Shown: positions 50,413-63,454, counted from the stretch's first letter. The stretch: DNA of 64,000 nt from Lunularia cruciata (GCA_948567375.1 OX419760.1:3472001-3536000), one strand, 5' to 3'. Translations and numbers: made by a program. Notes: a model not told the origin generated them from the letters alone.

Positions 50413-53400
50413 ATGTCGGGAGGAGAAGAAGTTGATCCTTCCAACAAGCCTGCCTCCATGGAGGAGGATCACATTACTGAGCAAGAAAAGCGAGAGTCAG
50501 ATGAAGGAATGGAAGCTCTTGATGAACAAGTCTCTGCCCCTGTGGTGGATGACCCCCCTTCTCCTGCGCACAGCGGTGCATCCACCGCTGTGCTGAGCAC
50601 AGAATTGAACACAGAGACCGGCGACCCGTACTCTGGTTTGTCAAGTCCAGATTCTCCGTCCAAGGCGTCGTCCAATGTTTCCCAAATTGAAATCGTTGAG
50701 AAGGTCTCCGAGCCCACGAATGGGGACTTAATACCAACTGGTGAAGTTGAGAACACTCCCGAAATCAAGGTGGACGCAATGAACGTCGAGAAATCGTCCA
50801 CACTTGAATCCCAGGATGCTGAAATGACAAGTGTTGCAGATGAACTCACATCTAGAACCGAGGTGGTCGAGATGGTTTCGACCACCGAAGATGGGGTAAT
50901 CCAATCTGAAACAGAGGTTGCCGAGAAGATTACTCATAGCGGAGGTGTGATTAATCCCGAGACCAAAGATGTTGAAATGCAGTCCTTAAATTTGGAGCTC
51001 ACACAGCATATTGAGGTGGTAGTTGCCGCGATTTCACCACCCGAAGATGAGCAAGTGATTTCACCAGCCGAAGTTGATCACGTGATTGTCGCCCAGGATT
51101 TGCCTGAAAGCAATGAGCCTCTGTCAGTCCCAAGTATGCCCGCAGAATTGCCTGAGGAACCCAACAGAATGAACACATCAAAGGAAGAGAGTAATGGAAA
51201 TGAGGACGTCAGTGCTCGAAGTGGAAATGAAGACACCAACCGAATCGCTCCCTCAGCCCCCAACAATCAAATACCGTCCGATGTCGTCCCTGAAGGAGAA
51301 GCTTCGGGACCTGGAAACTCTAATCAAGTGGAGCCGATAGAGAGTACCTCAATACTTTATAAGGAAGTGAAAGAAGTAGCCGACGCGCCAGCCGTTCCAT
51401 CAGATCAAATTCGCGGGAATACGGATGTCGAGGTGCATGAAGCCTCGGTAGCTGCTGCATGTGAGTCAGAGAACAACGGGGTTCAGGAGGGTGATCACAT
51501 ACCTCCTCCCGAGGGGGTTTCTGATGACGCAGGTTTATCAGGGCTCGCGACCCTGTCAGTGGCGGTAGATGAGATGGACGAGCGTGGGCGCGAATTGAGC
51601 CAGGTAAAGATTGAAGAAATCAAGGAGGAAGTGGTGAGCTTACTACCAACTGCAGTATCCACAGATGCGGCCATGACACCGGCAAGTTCGAGTGCACCAA
51701 GTGTGAGAGTTAAAACAGAACTTGAGCGTGAAATGGAACTTTACGAGGCATCCGAGAAAGAGGAAGAAGCTAGAATGCTGGCCCACATGAGATCTGATCA
51801 GCTAGTGGCCAGTGATAGCACAGGAGACTTGAAGGAGTCGCAGAACGAGAGAAAGCGCTCTCTAGAGTCAATACCCAACGAGGCTCGCAAAAAGCGAGGC
51901 AAGAGAGTTCTTTCAACGGAAACAACTTCTAAGGACGAAGAAGACGTATGTTTCATTTGTTTTGACGGCGGGGACCTTGTACTCTGTGATCGAAGGTTAG
52001 TCCATTTTCTTTCTGAGTTAACAGCAGATGCTGGGCCTGCTGTGCATTTCAGTTTTTGAACCGGATATTAACAGTTCTTTATTCTACCTCCTGAGCGTGA
52101 GGCTCTCTTTGTGCTCTGAAGAATCCTTGAGCTGATCGCTCTTATCATTCACACTACCTTGTAAGTTGTTTCAATCGTTGCGGATGCTGCTCTCATTTGC
52201 ATGCACCGAGTTTCTCTCCTATCCGTCTCATGTTGCAGATGAAAGAGGGTCGTGCTTATCTTTGGTCAAAACCGTCCTTTTCTGTCTGTTAGTCGAGTTC
52301 CGTAGTGGCACCCTTGTTCAAACTACTTTGTCAAGTGAACCCTCGTAGTTGTAAAACCGAATTCTAGAGGAATCTAAAACGTACCATTGCATAACATTGC
52401 ACAACATTGATTTAACAAGTGAGACGACCTCTAGATAACTGGTAAACTTGTGCAGACGTGCCAAATGAATGATTTGTTATTTGTAATGGTGCATTTCTGG
52501 TCGCTCTGCCAAGTATCGAATAGACAATCTGGAAATTGTTCTTCTTGCCCCACTAAAACCAACTTTGGGGATAGGGATCTGATCCAGTGACATCCCACAG
52601 CTATGGTTTCCATAACCATGATTAAAAGACTCCAATGGTGTGTACTTTTCTGCGTTGTTTCTAGTAAGTACTAAATTTCCTGTCTTCATATACTGCAACC
52701 GATATCTGTAACCATGCAATTGATGTACGATCTGTGTCGTTATGTGTGCAGGACATGTCCGAAGGCGTACCACTTGACCTGTATCGGTCGTGACACTGCT
52801 TTTTTCGAGAAGAAGGGAGCTTGGATATGTGGTATGCTGACTATCTTTCACACCTTGTTTGTCATCCTTTTTGTGTCTTCCACTTAAAGTGAATGATATC
52901 CAACTTACAAGTTACACGTGAGATTCTTGTTTCACCGCGAAGATTTTTTCAAGCTTGTGTCTCCTCTGAGCTGAGTATTGGAGACAAAGTACATTATGCA
53001 CTTATATCCTATTTTACATTAATTCCTGGTTCCAGTTTTCTGTTTCTGTTGCTCTTGTCGTTACTTGACCAAAATTTGGGAAGAATGTGCTTCCTTGTCT
53101 CCTACAATTAAAAATTATGCTACTGTGGTGCAGGTTGGCATTTCTGCACTGGTTGTACCAAGCCTGCCAATTTCCAGTGTTACACTTGTCCAACTGCGTA
53201 TTGTTCTATCTGCATGAAAAAGGCAGATTTCCTGTGCGTTCGACAGAGGAAAGGTCTGTGCGAGGAGTGCTGGCCGATAGTAAATATGATCGAAAATAAC
53301 GAGACAACGAATGTCGAAGGGGTATGTTCTATTTTGACATCTGGATTAGTTAAGGTCGTAGGTTGCACGGGTTTGATGGTCTGTTTCTGTACAAGAACGT

Positions 53401-56400
53401 GTTTTTTATTCCTCCAAGCAATATTTAGCGTTGCCCAAGTTGTTAAGCACTTTGTTTCTCAACTAGTTCTTGCCGACCATACGGTTTACTAGGCGTATCC
53501 TTAAGTATGAGTTGTCGACATTTGAGTACTCACAATAGTTCGCCTTTTTGCTGGATATAATTTTCATAGTGAACTTCTTATTCTGTGAAATTTGAAGTTT
53601 TCACTGACTCCACCTCTACTCCATCTTTTATCTTTTGTTATCAACATGCCTTGTAATTCACACCGTGATATCTATAGAATGACATCATCTAAACATGGAT
53701 GGGTTTTGTTGCTCTCAACGTTTAGGATACTTTTTCTTTCATAATGTGTAGTATGAGCCTGCGTTCCTCATCTGATTTCGCTTTAACTACTGCAGGTAGA
53801 AGTTGACTTTGAAGATCAGGAAACATACGAGTGCCTGTTTAAGGATTACTGGGTTGAACTGAAACAAAGGCTTCAGCTTACTCCGCACGAGCTAGACAAA
53901 GATAACAAAGCTGGTGGAAGCCGGGGTTATCTGGAAAATGGGGAGTCAGACGCAGATGACAAAGGTGACGTGGAGGATTACAACACTGGGTCAGATAGTG
54001 GAGCATCAGGCGAAGGCGAAGAGAAAATGGAAACAAGTGAAGACGCCAAGAAAAAGAAGAGAGGGAAGGGCAAAGCATCACCTTCAGCTGATGCTGATAT
54101 GAGTGAACCATACATCCTTCCTGAGGATGAGGATGGCATTGAGGATGACGAAGAAGTAGAGGAATATACTTTAGAAGATGGTGATCACAAGCCAGACGTT
54201 CCGGTCCGTGAGGGTTGGGCATCGAAGGAACTTGTAGAATTCGTCAAGTTCATGGAAGAGGATCCCAAGAAACCACTGTCCAAGTTTCAAGTCACAAAGT
54301 TATTGTGGGCATATATAAAAAATCATAAGCTACAGGATCCTAGAAAGAAAACTCAGATACTCTGCGATGAAAGGTTACAGACGATATTTGGGAAAAAGAT
54401 TGTGGGGCAATATGAAATGACGAAATATGTCCAGGCGCACTACACTGTCAAAGGGGCAAGAAGTAGTGGACGCCAGTCTGTGATTTCTGAAGAGCCCCTG
54501 CATATGGATGATGAGCCTATTGACGAGGCGGTTGATGAAAAGTACAGCAAAATTAGAGACGTCAAAGATAAACGGCGTCGGAGGAAAGGAGATGATGACA
54601 AGTTTGAGAGGCCTAGTGTGAACGAGTTTGCGGCAATTACTCCTAAGAATATCAACTTGATATACCTGCGAAGACAGCTTCTAGAGGAACTATTAGATGA
54701 TCCTGAGTTTGACAGTAAAGTCTGCAACACATTCGTGAGAATTCGTGTACCAGGAATGGTTAGCAAGTCAGAAATGTGCTACAGACTCGTGCAAGTTGTT
54801 GGTGAGATATAATTTTCTTCGCTGGAGTAGTCCTATTGACCTTAAATATTTGGTTTTTTCTCTATCTGTTGAAGCATGTGCTTATTGTTGTCTCTTTCTT
54901 CTAGAATCTAGCTGACCTGTTGATGGGGAGGTGAGGAGGTGAGAAAAATCTTACACTAGCGGTGTCTTGTGTTGATTCCGCAGGGACCCGGCTACAACCA
55001 GAACATTACAAAGCAGGGAGAAAGACCACAAATATAGTTTTGGAGATTTTAAACCTGCAGAAGAGGGAGGATGTCACTGTAGATCTTGTATCAAATCACG
55101 AATTTTCTGAGGTTTGTCTTCGCAGAATACCAAAGTTCTTGCTACTACTTAAGCTTAGGTGGGTTATTGCCATGTAAGTCATCGAAGTTCAGGTGGTAAA
55201 GAACATCTTACAGTAAGGAGAAGCATATGGTAAATGGGGTGGGCATCATCTTTTTCAGGAAAAGAGTACGGCGCTTCTTTCCGATTATGCTTCATCCAGA
55301 CAGAGGTTCTACTTGGAAGCACTGCTAGAAGCATGGTAGCTGCAGATGTGAAATCTGCACAATTGCGTGACAATGAACATTCGGTGCGGAGTTTCAGGAT
55401 GTTTAAAAGGTCATACTCTACTGAGTCATAAGGATCGCAACCTTCTCTAAGTTCCGTTGACCAGTGCACGAGGAAAATGTCTTGGACGAAATGGATTTTA
55501 GATATATGAGGGCTACAGACCATCCCACAGGCACGTTTATCGGATCAGAAGAGCTGCAGCATATTGCCAAGTGTCTCTGAAAGATTTTGGGGCATAAGGG
55601 AAAATAGCTTCACAACATCCGATACCCTCGAGTTAAAGCAGGAGAGCTCCTGGTTGCCAGTGTTCGGAAGTTGTCTTGAAGGAACTCAACTGTGGGCACT
55701 ACGTTGAACTGAAAAGCTAGCCCCGAGACTGCCGCCATGAATTTAGAGAAGAAAACACGTTTGAGGGTCCAAGAAGAACAACCTTCGAGTTAATAACCTG
55801 TGCATAGTTTGCTCCGTCAAATCAAGAAGGATGTATGTCTTATTTAGTAGCTTCTGGAAATTGATCCCCTCATATTTTCTTCTGTTGAACACAACAGGAG
55901 GAGTGCCAAAGGTTGCGGCAAAGTATCAAATGTGGTCTCATCAAGACTTTGACAGTCGTGAGTTTCCTTTACTGTGGGTTGCGTCCATTAGATTGAATGT
56001 TGTATGTACAGTATGAGGTGCTTTGTGCACAGTCCTGGTGAGTCGAATTACAGGAAATTGCATGTGGCAGTGTTGTATGTGCACATTTTGTGAGGATGGG
56101 ATCTTCGGGAAGCTATGCGGATTTCCTACCTTCATCAAGAGATATGCATGCTTACCCTCATCGCTTGTTACTTTCTCATACTTTTCTCAAAGCACATTGG
56201 ACTGAAACAGCAATTTGTGAACAGGGGGATATTGAGGATAAGGCCAGAGATCTGCAAGAAGCCAAAGTAAGCGATGTAAGTTAATTTCAACCTTTGGAGA
56301 TAAGCAGTGAGTGGACCTTTTCTCCGATATCTTCTAGTGACCTTCACAAACCGCTTTGCGAGGCCTGATGTAGCCGGTTGTTACATGTGTGTACCTACAT

Positions 56401-59351
56401 AAACACCATGTGTGTTGATCAGGATAAAGTCGAACGAAACGAACTTTCCGGAAACGTCGGGGAAAGGTTCATCCGTGCTTGTTCTAGAGGACATGAAAAC
56501 ATTGATGCTTCTTGTAGAGTTTCTAGGTCCGTCCCCTTTATTTCCCCTGATAGTATTTAAGTCTAGATTGGAGCATCAGCAGGAATGCTGTCTTACACAT
56601 AAGACTGTTGTTTGCACGTGTCTATGTACTATATGCATGAGTATTGCTATCTACTGGTTTCTCAATGACATTACTTCGCCTTTCATTTGCTGATGTTTCT
56701 TCTCTATATATGCACTTGTTCCAATAGGTTTGCTTCGATTATGCCATTGCTGTCGGATACCTTCGATGCAATCTAACTTAGGGATTTCATACTACTCTAG
56801 CGTTGCGTACCATGTACATCTTGCTTAACGATCGTTTGCAACTCATGAGTTCTGGATAACCCGTTCCCAGAACGGCATCTGTTCTCGTATACCTATATAT
56901 GCATGAGTGGGTATAGCATTTGTGGCATTGACTGCTGAAAACTGCACCTGGGCACTGATGACATCGATACGATTTTGAGTCATCTCCTTTGTGGGGAAGT
57001 GTAAGCAAGTGCTGTGAAACATTTGTCATCTGTAGCCCTCCTGGGTCATGAACGGAACTGTTTCAGGGGGCCCTCCTAATTTTGAATTTGAAAATGAAAA
57101 TTTCAATTCAAAATTGTACTGGTTCCGTTTATGAATGCTTATCGTAAAAAAAATCTGAGAGTTCCCTAGCTTTTATATCATATCTGATATTCATTTACAT
57201 TTTGTGCTGTGCAGTGGTTTGAGACCGAGAGGCAGAGGCTCGTAAACCTTCGGGACCGTGCCAGTGAGAAGGGGCGGAAGAAAGAATATCCTATGACACT
57301 TGTTTAGTTTCATGCTCGAGGGTACTTTAATCAGGGTTAACTAGGAAAGGTCTTATGCAAGGTTCATTTAGATGATGCATCTGATAGGTAGCTTATTCGG
57401 CTCACGTTTTCTTATAGTCTGTCTCTCGTAGTAGGTATCAGTCTTGTCGAGAAGCATGTGCGGAGATCGTTGAAGGTATGTTGTCCTTGACTAAAAGTTT
57501 TCCACGTTGAGGGAATGTGTGGAGAAGCTTCAGGAACTGAACAGTCCAGCTTTTCGAGCCGCAAAGTTGCACGCGCGTCCGGAAGTAACTGCGGATCCTC
57601 GCATGGATCCGAACTACGAGTCCGATGGTAACGATGAGAAGTCGAAAGATAAATCAACTTCGATGATCATTGGTACGTATCTGCATCTCAAGTTCGTATT
57701 TATTGTAGTTTTGCAACGACATGGTACGTTTGCATCTCATTTTCTTTCATTACAACCAAACAAGCGATGGAAATTCAATGATCCATAATCACAAACGTCT
57801 ATGTGGATCGATATTGTGATCTCTCAACTTCTAGATGGGACTGCAAGCATGATGGATAGGAGTCCATCGATAATTGGCATGGGTGATAAACTTTCCACGC
57901 CCAGTATTTTGAAGAGTAGTCACATAGACAGTAGTAGGCCAGAGTGGGACAACCAAAGAAACAAACATTCTTCTTGGGTGGAGAACACCCGAAGCAGGGA
58001 GCCCGAACGAGGTGGTTACGACTCAGGTCGATCAGGTGACAAAATGGGTTACGGGAGTCGTGTTCAGAGTTACAACATCGAAGACTCAAATGACAGAGGC
58101 TATGATGAGAGGGATAAGGGTTGGGAGAAGGAATGGGTGATGGATGAGCGTGAAACTGGCGTTGGAGCAGGTTGGATGGGGAATGGGAGGAATCTTCGTG
58201 CTACTCCTGCCGAGCGATGGACTGAGAAAGTGGAAAACATTTCTGCAGGTCTAGATGGTGGTAGAGGTGGTAGGAGTGATTACAGAGTGTCGACGAGTTT
58301 GACTGGTTTAAATACCCCGGTGTATGAAGGGAAGCCAGACTGGATCAAGCCAAGAGAATCGACGTCAGTAGCTTCCATGCAGCATACATTTCCTCTGGCG
58401 TCTCAGTTGACAAGTACATTGAGTAAAGCAGCACTAGAGGCTGCAGAGAAGGAGAAGGTTTGGTATTACATGGACCCGACAGGTACAACGCAGGGTCCAT
58501 TTTCTATGGAGCAGTTGCGGAAGTGGAATACAACAGGATACTTCCCCTTGGATCTCCGAATATGGAGAACAAATCAACCTCGAGATGAGGCCGTTCTGTT
58601 GACTGATGCCCTCGCTGGCCGCGCTCATAAGGAGAGAGTGGATTCATGGGGCTCGTCCGCAGCTCGAGCTGTCGATGTTGCTACTCAGCCACCAACAGGC
58701 CTCAATCCCACAGGTTCTGGATACAACATCAACAAAGCTTCTGCTGATGCTTGGAGGGACAATGGTGGTGGTTCAGCCAGTTGGGTTGATCGAGGAAGTT
58801 CTGCTGACGTGGCCGGGAGGTCCACACCTTCTTGGGCTGTGGATAGTGGGAGCCGAGGTTTGGCAAGAGACGTGGGTGGAACTACAGTGCGCGACTCGAC
58901 TAATGACCTCAAGTGGAAACCGGGACCCGCAGCAACCACCAGCTGGGAGACCTACGGAGGAGGGAGAAGTAACAGTAATTACGGTAGCTCTCCTACTAGG
59001 AGCAGTCGAGCCGAAGCTGCTGCTCGCTTCGATCCTGCAAATTGGAGCTCTCGTTCTGATAATGTCAGAACGAACGACAAAGATACCTGGGTCTCACCAA
59101 GTCCTGGGACTGATAGCGGTTACTCGAAGCCAGGGAGTGGTGGTGGGAGATCTAGTTGGGGCCGGGGATCGTCACACAATTTCCGCGAGTCAGGAGGAGG
59201 GAGTTGGAATACCTTCAATGATGATGGCGGCGGACATGATAGTTCGAGACCCCTGAGAGGATCTCGGGGTTCCAAGAAAGATGTTCCTTGCCGATTTCAT
59301 CAGAAAGGATATTGTAAAAGAGGTGACAGCTGTGACTTTTGGCATGGTTAG
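50413..59351 (+). CDS. NERD-like / CCCH-zinc-finger-19-like protein: PHD-SWIB-Plus3-GYF-CCCH (10 coding exons)
   Basis: Chromatin and small-RNA-linked nuclear protein of about 1,616 residues; Arabidopsis NERD (At2g16485), the closest family I know, binds histone H3 and AGO2 and supports non-canonical RNA-directed DNA methylation. Exons by my splice reading: 50,413-51,995; 52,752-52,831; 53,134-53,321; 53,796-54,801; 54,984-55,111; 55,898-55,957; 56,225-56,275; 57,215-57,285; 57,506-57,672; 57,835-59,351; all phases agree. Domains: acidic disordered N-terminus (1-490), basic KKRGKR signal (493-498), PHD (513-559) and a further Cys-rich stretch, acidic linker, SWIB (757-833), Plus-3 (from about 901 to 1,020), a conserved LRECVEKL block (from 1,057), GYF (1,319-1,372), Trp/Gly/Ser-rich tail, and CCCH finger C-x7-C-x5-C-x3-H (1,597-1,615). 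Intron 8 looks like an AT-AC intron. Nothing suggests it is broken. Confidence 0.9.
57286..57505 (+). other. Probable U12-type AT-AC intron (intron 8 of the NERD-like gene)
   Basis: A 220-bp intron starting ATATCCTATG and ending TTTTCCAC. The 5' end matches the U12 AT-AC donor consensus ATATCCTT at 7 of 8 positions. TGTCCTTGAC, close to the U12 branch-point consensus TTCCTTRAC, lies about 15 nt before the 3' end. Splicing here joins GA and G into one Glu codon and gives RKKE-LRECVEKL, the continuous sequence I expect for the family. A GT-AG reading would need a weak donor and add about eight unrelated residues. Confidence 0.8.
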
Positions 59352-60230
59352 CTGCTTCACGGAAGTGGTGAAAGTTCTTTTCTTGTAGGAGACTCCCTAT
59401 TTGGAGGAGGTTTGTCCATGTACCATGTGGTGACGGTTCTAGCTTTTGACTTCCAACTTACTGAAGACGATGTGCAGATTAGAATCGTGTATATTGGCAT
59501 CAATATTTGGCAGAAGACCTCTGGGGTCTTTGTGGGGACGTAGCTTAGAAGTAAGCAGGTAACAACCAAGTAGTGGACAGCAACATATACATCCATCGGA
59601 GTTGCAAGTTTTGTTTTCAATACCTGGTTCCTTGCCTCGGAGGTAGTGGAGAAAGGTGACAAAGGCCACACTTTAAACTTTATGCCAAGTCTTCTTCTGT
59701 CAGGGCACCCCATGCCCCTCTTGGGCAGAGAATTTGAAGACGAGTGGAAAGGTAGATGCATACATCCCATTTCCTATCATCCTTATTTTTGTCACTTTCA
59801 TTTATGGAGTTCATATAAGCTATCCATTTTTCATGGAGAATTTTAGCTTGATTTTTCTCGAAGCGTGTAAAATGATTGATGTTCGATAGAAGAACGTACT
59901 CTGGAGGCTGAACAATGAAAGGACTCGGATCCTGGTAGGAAGTAATGTTATTTATTGTGAGTGAATTTCAATTCCTACGTAATTTATTCTGGGAAGCTGC
60001 AAGTAGGCAGGCGAGTAATCATGAAATGTGAAATATTCAGACTTGTTTTATCCCATGAGTAACTTAAAACAATCCATGTACGCACCCTTGTGTTAGTGGG
60101 TAATCTGAAAATATCCATACAGTACGGTTTCCGTTCGCATATACGTCGATATACAAAATGAGTCTTGTAGTTCAGCTTCTGTGACGAAAGGAAGTCAACC
60201 AAAGGGAGTAAGGTTATCTAGAAATTGCTA
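59352..60230 (+). other. Probable 3' UTR and downstream flank of the NERD-like gene
   Basis: No further frame with domain content follows the stop codon at 59,349-59,351. T-rich and TATG/TGTAA-like elements near 59,770-59,950 could form a plant polyadenylation region, but the cleavage site cannot be placed. Open frames on both strands here are short and featureless. Confidence 0.45.
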
Positions 60231-63200
60231 CTAACATTTCTCTATTATTCTAGCAAAGTCTATTACAGATATGTCCCTTATACCCTTAAGTAGATAATCA
60301 AACACAAATCTTCTCCTAGATATCATTATTCTAATCCGATTTTTGAATTGTACACCTCTTTCCAGTAATATTCAATTCCTGTTTGAAGTTCAAACTTTCT
60401 AACGGTACTGGGTGAATTTGACAGTTTTCGAGGGTGTTTGTCAACAATACAGACATGTTTGTTAACAATTGAAATGAACTTGCTCCGTAAACGTGCTGTT
60501 ATGAACTCAAATCAATGTGCCCCGTAAGTTCGATGCATAGTAATCTTGTTATGTGTCAAGACCTTTAGCGTTTCCTTGTTAGAAAAGGTGGTCATACAGA
60601 ATCTTGTGCAACTTCTCATTGTTATGTGTCTATACTCTCGGCTTTTCTTTGTTAGAATAAGTGCTAACAGGGAATCTTGCGCAAGCTTCCATGTTATGAG
60701 ATTTCATATAATTCAAATCGAGTACGTACTAGTACTAGTGTAAAATCACACTAGTGCTCCAGTTGTTTGTAGCCCACATGATTTGCGTAGCTTGGATATC
60801 TTAGGTGCAGTGGGGCAAATTTATCATATAGACTCTATTGGAGTTAGCCCCATTTTACCTTTTTTTTCCATCTCTCCCTTGTCTTCCCATCCTTCATCCT
60901 TCTCTACGCGGTCGACCTTTCTCTCTTCACTAGTGTAAAATATAGTTTTAAGTCCATTGAAGTTGGTTTTGTAAACTAATACACAAATAATTAAAGTCTA
61001 GTGAGTTCACAAACGTATGTTAGTTTATCGAAGCCAAATTTTTTATCATCACCTCCTTAATGAACGAAACGGGCAAATATATCTAAAACAAATTAAAAAG
61101 AAGAGGGAATCTGAAGGTTTTCATGATGCATGGTGAGAAATTGGAGCTGATGTGACACAAATGAATTTGAATAAAAATTTCCAAAACTTGAAGTCTATGG
61201 TTTGTCTAAATGATGTTTAACGAAAACGTTCAAATCGAAAGAAGTGTAAAAACTGAAACTAAACTTGGACGTGTTTACAAATCTTAAAATTAAAATCCCA
61301 AGTACAGTTAGACCCAAAATTCAAATACAGGGATACTGGAGGTCAATATAACGTACTTGTATCATAGGGGAGAATCAAATATCTGAATGTCAATGTAAAT
61401 TCAAAGTCTCAGTCTAAAGCTATGAATTAATGCTGGCGAGATAGCAAGGGAAATATAACTATGAAGGAAAATTAAAATATACAACTGGAAACAAATACGC
61501 AAATGGGATAGAGAAGATGAAGTAGAACTCTCCACACCTGAGTGATACAAATAATGTGGTAAAGGTATTGTTCAAATTCGCAAATCGTGAGAGTAATGAG
61601 AAATTGAAAATTTGGATTCCACCATCAGTTATTGAGTAGGGGTTTAGGACGCTATCCGCGATATTACTGCAGTATGCTCATGTATTTTAATTTATTGAAG
61701 TCACGTTGAGACTCAAGAATGGATGTGAACATCTAATTGTTTCATCCTAAGATATAGAAAGAATCGGCCTACTATCCACTAGCTTTAACTATCCTCGTCG
61801 TTACCTCATTCTCAATTGTTATGACCTCTCTACATATGGGGTACTTTTACTTCATAGAGAAACATGGTAATGAATACCCTATAATGAAATTCGACCCTAA
61901 GGGATTCTGAGTCAGAAGTATCAGTTACATCCATATTAGAATTTGTATCTTTCAGAATTTGAACATAGAATCTAAGCGAATGACATTAGGTATCGGTTTT
62001 ACACAAATACCATGCTTCTAAACGTCTTGTTAGTCTTTATGTATCCTTCAATGGATCTCATACCCCATATTTCCTTTCATTTAGTGAGATGTCACTGATT
62101 AAGTGTGCGAGATCGATGTCTTCTTTTTGGTTCTTAAGACCTTGGATATCAAGGGGCTTGAAGGGACGCCCACCACCAATAAGGAAGAGGTGATACACCT
62201 GTCAAATGAGTAGATTGAAATTTAGAATTAGGATATAATATTAAGCAAAACTGACGCAAATCATTTACAAATTTACTTTTGAAGAGAACTAGTTGAAACT
62301 CTCAATATGTTGTAGTACTATTTAGTTCCTTTACATACCATATCAGTCAATTATCATTATATTGCATGTTGTAGAATTGTTCCAAAGAACTATCCCTATA
62401 AGTAACTTCTTTACCTTTTCGGCCAACTGTGTTTACTCTGTACGAGTAATCATATCCACCAAATTTCAGTGAACGTACTGTTTACATAAAGTATCACACA
62501 TCCACAAGAAACCAAACACTGGAACCCTATTGGTAAAGCATCCTCACTGACAGTTCAACTTTATCCCCTTCTGGAAAACAGAATCAATAAGAAAGAACGC
62601 AATCACGTTTCTCATCCACAATAGCGTGTGGTTTGGGTGCTCTATTTTCTTCATTTTCAGTCTACGAAGTCTACCGCATATCGAACCAAGAATTCCTCCC
62701 CATAAGGTCCTTTCAGTCGAGACTAATCTTTATTGCGGCACATTTTAGTCTAAGTCTTTAGGGGTCCGTCAGAGTTACTTTTTGTCCGATCTCGCTTTTT
62801 CCGGAGAAATGTACGTGCATGTCTAAGAGTAATAGTCTGTATCCTGGTCTCCACAATTTAGATGCCAGAACAAAACCCGACGACGTAAAGGGGAGATGAG
62901 ACTCCTTGGTAGCGATGATGGCGACAATCCTCAAAAGATCCAAGAATAAATCTGGCCTTTTTAACCACGAAGTACGGAGAGAAGAAGAGAACAGGAGGGA
63001 AAAGAGGTTGAAATGAAACTAGCAGATAAATGTCGTAATTTTGTCGCATGGTGAAACTGGCGTCAGACAGCAGCCTTGTCTTTCCTACTTAAAGTTCAAT
63101 CCTGATCTGCTTTTCGGAGTATCATAATCAAAAGGTCATGCAAGAATGGTATTTTGATTTCTCGGGATCCTCTTAAGCTCTCAAGCCAATATCATTAAAT

Positions 63201-63400
63201 ATATTTCCTGGACTAACCATCACAATAAACGGAGAGACAAACTCAACCTCGCCGATCGCTCAAGGGGCCCATGATGGAATACAAAGCTCATGAAAAGTCA
63301 TCCACAAACAATTTCCCCTCCTAAATTTCGCTGGTCTTTTCCTCCAATTGGACATGATGTAGGATTTTCTTAGCATGCAATCCTCGTGCAATTGTGCACA
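60231..63400. other. Intergenic region, no supported gene
   Basis: AT-rich, with CpG content like the gene flank rather than the left-hand relics. A tandem pair at 60,546-60,690 is listed separately. No frame has recognisable content. Confidence 0.5.
60546..60690. repeat. Tandem pair, about 73-bp unit
   Basis: Units start at 60,546 and 60,619. Each runs TTGTTATGTGTC, then a variant of TTTCCTTGTTAGAA, then CAGAATCTTGTGCAA or a variant. A partial third start (CATGTTATGAG) follows at about 60,690. Confidence 0.65.
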
Positions 63401-63454
63401 AATAATCCGGCTGGTATGGTTAGTAGGAGGTTTGCATACTAAGCCCCTGTAGTT

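Noticed and set aside
49901-50459. Minus-strand open frames over the leader and start of the gene
   Set aside because: They have no domain and are Ser/Phe/His-rich; they are opposite a GC-rich leader and the acidic N-terminus.
53322-53492. Open frame continuing past the PHD-associated exon 3
   Set aside because: It reads through a GTATGT donor at 53,322 into intron 3. The next exon continues with VEVDFEDQETYE from 53,796.
55112-55177. Continuation of exon 5 into VCLRRIPKFLLLL
   Set aside because: It leaves the Plus-3 pattern. The donor at 55,112 and exon 6 at 55,898 give the expected EECQRLRQSIKCGL continuation.
57299-57497. GT-AG alternative for intron 8
   Set aside because: The donor CTT/GTTTAG is poor and the product gains about eight residues where the family sequence is, from memory, continuous. 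The AT-AC reading fits donor, branch point, acceptor and protein.
57801-57834. Start codon region of the long open frame ahead of exon 10
   Set aside because: This part is intron 9. The exon begins after CTTCTAG at 57,835, and the reading frame is entered by splicing, not by a new start.
58606-59256. 216-codon plus-strand frame inside the last exon
   Set aside because: It is the +1 frame of exon 10 of the NERD-like gene. The GYF and CCCH domains are in the other frame.
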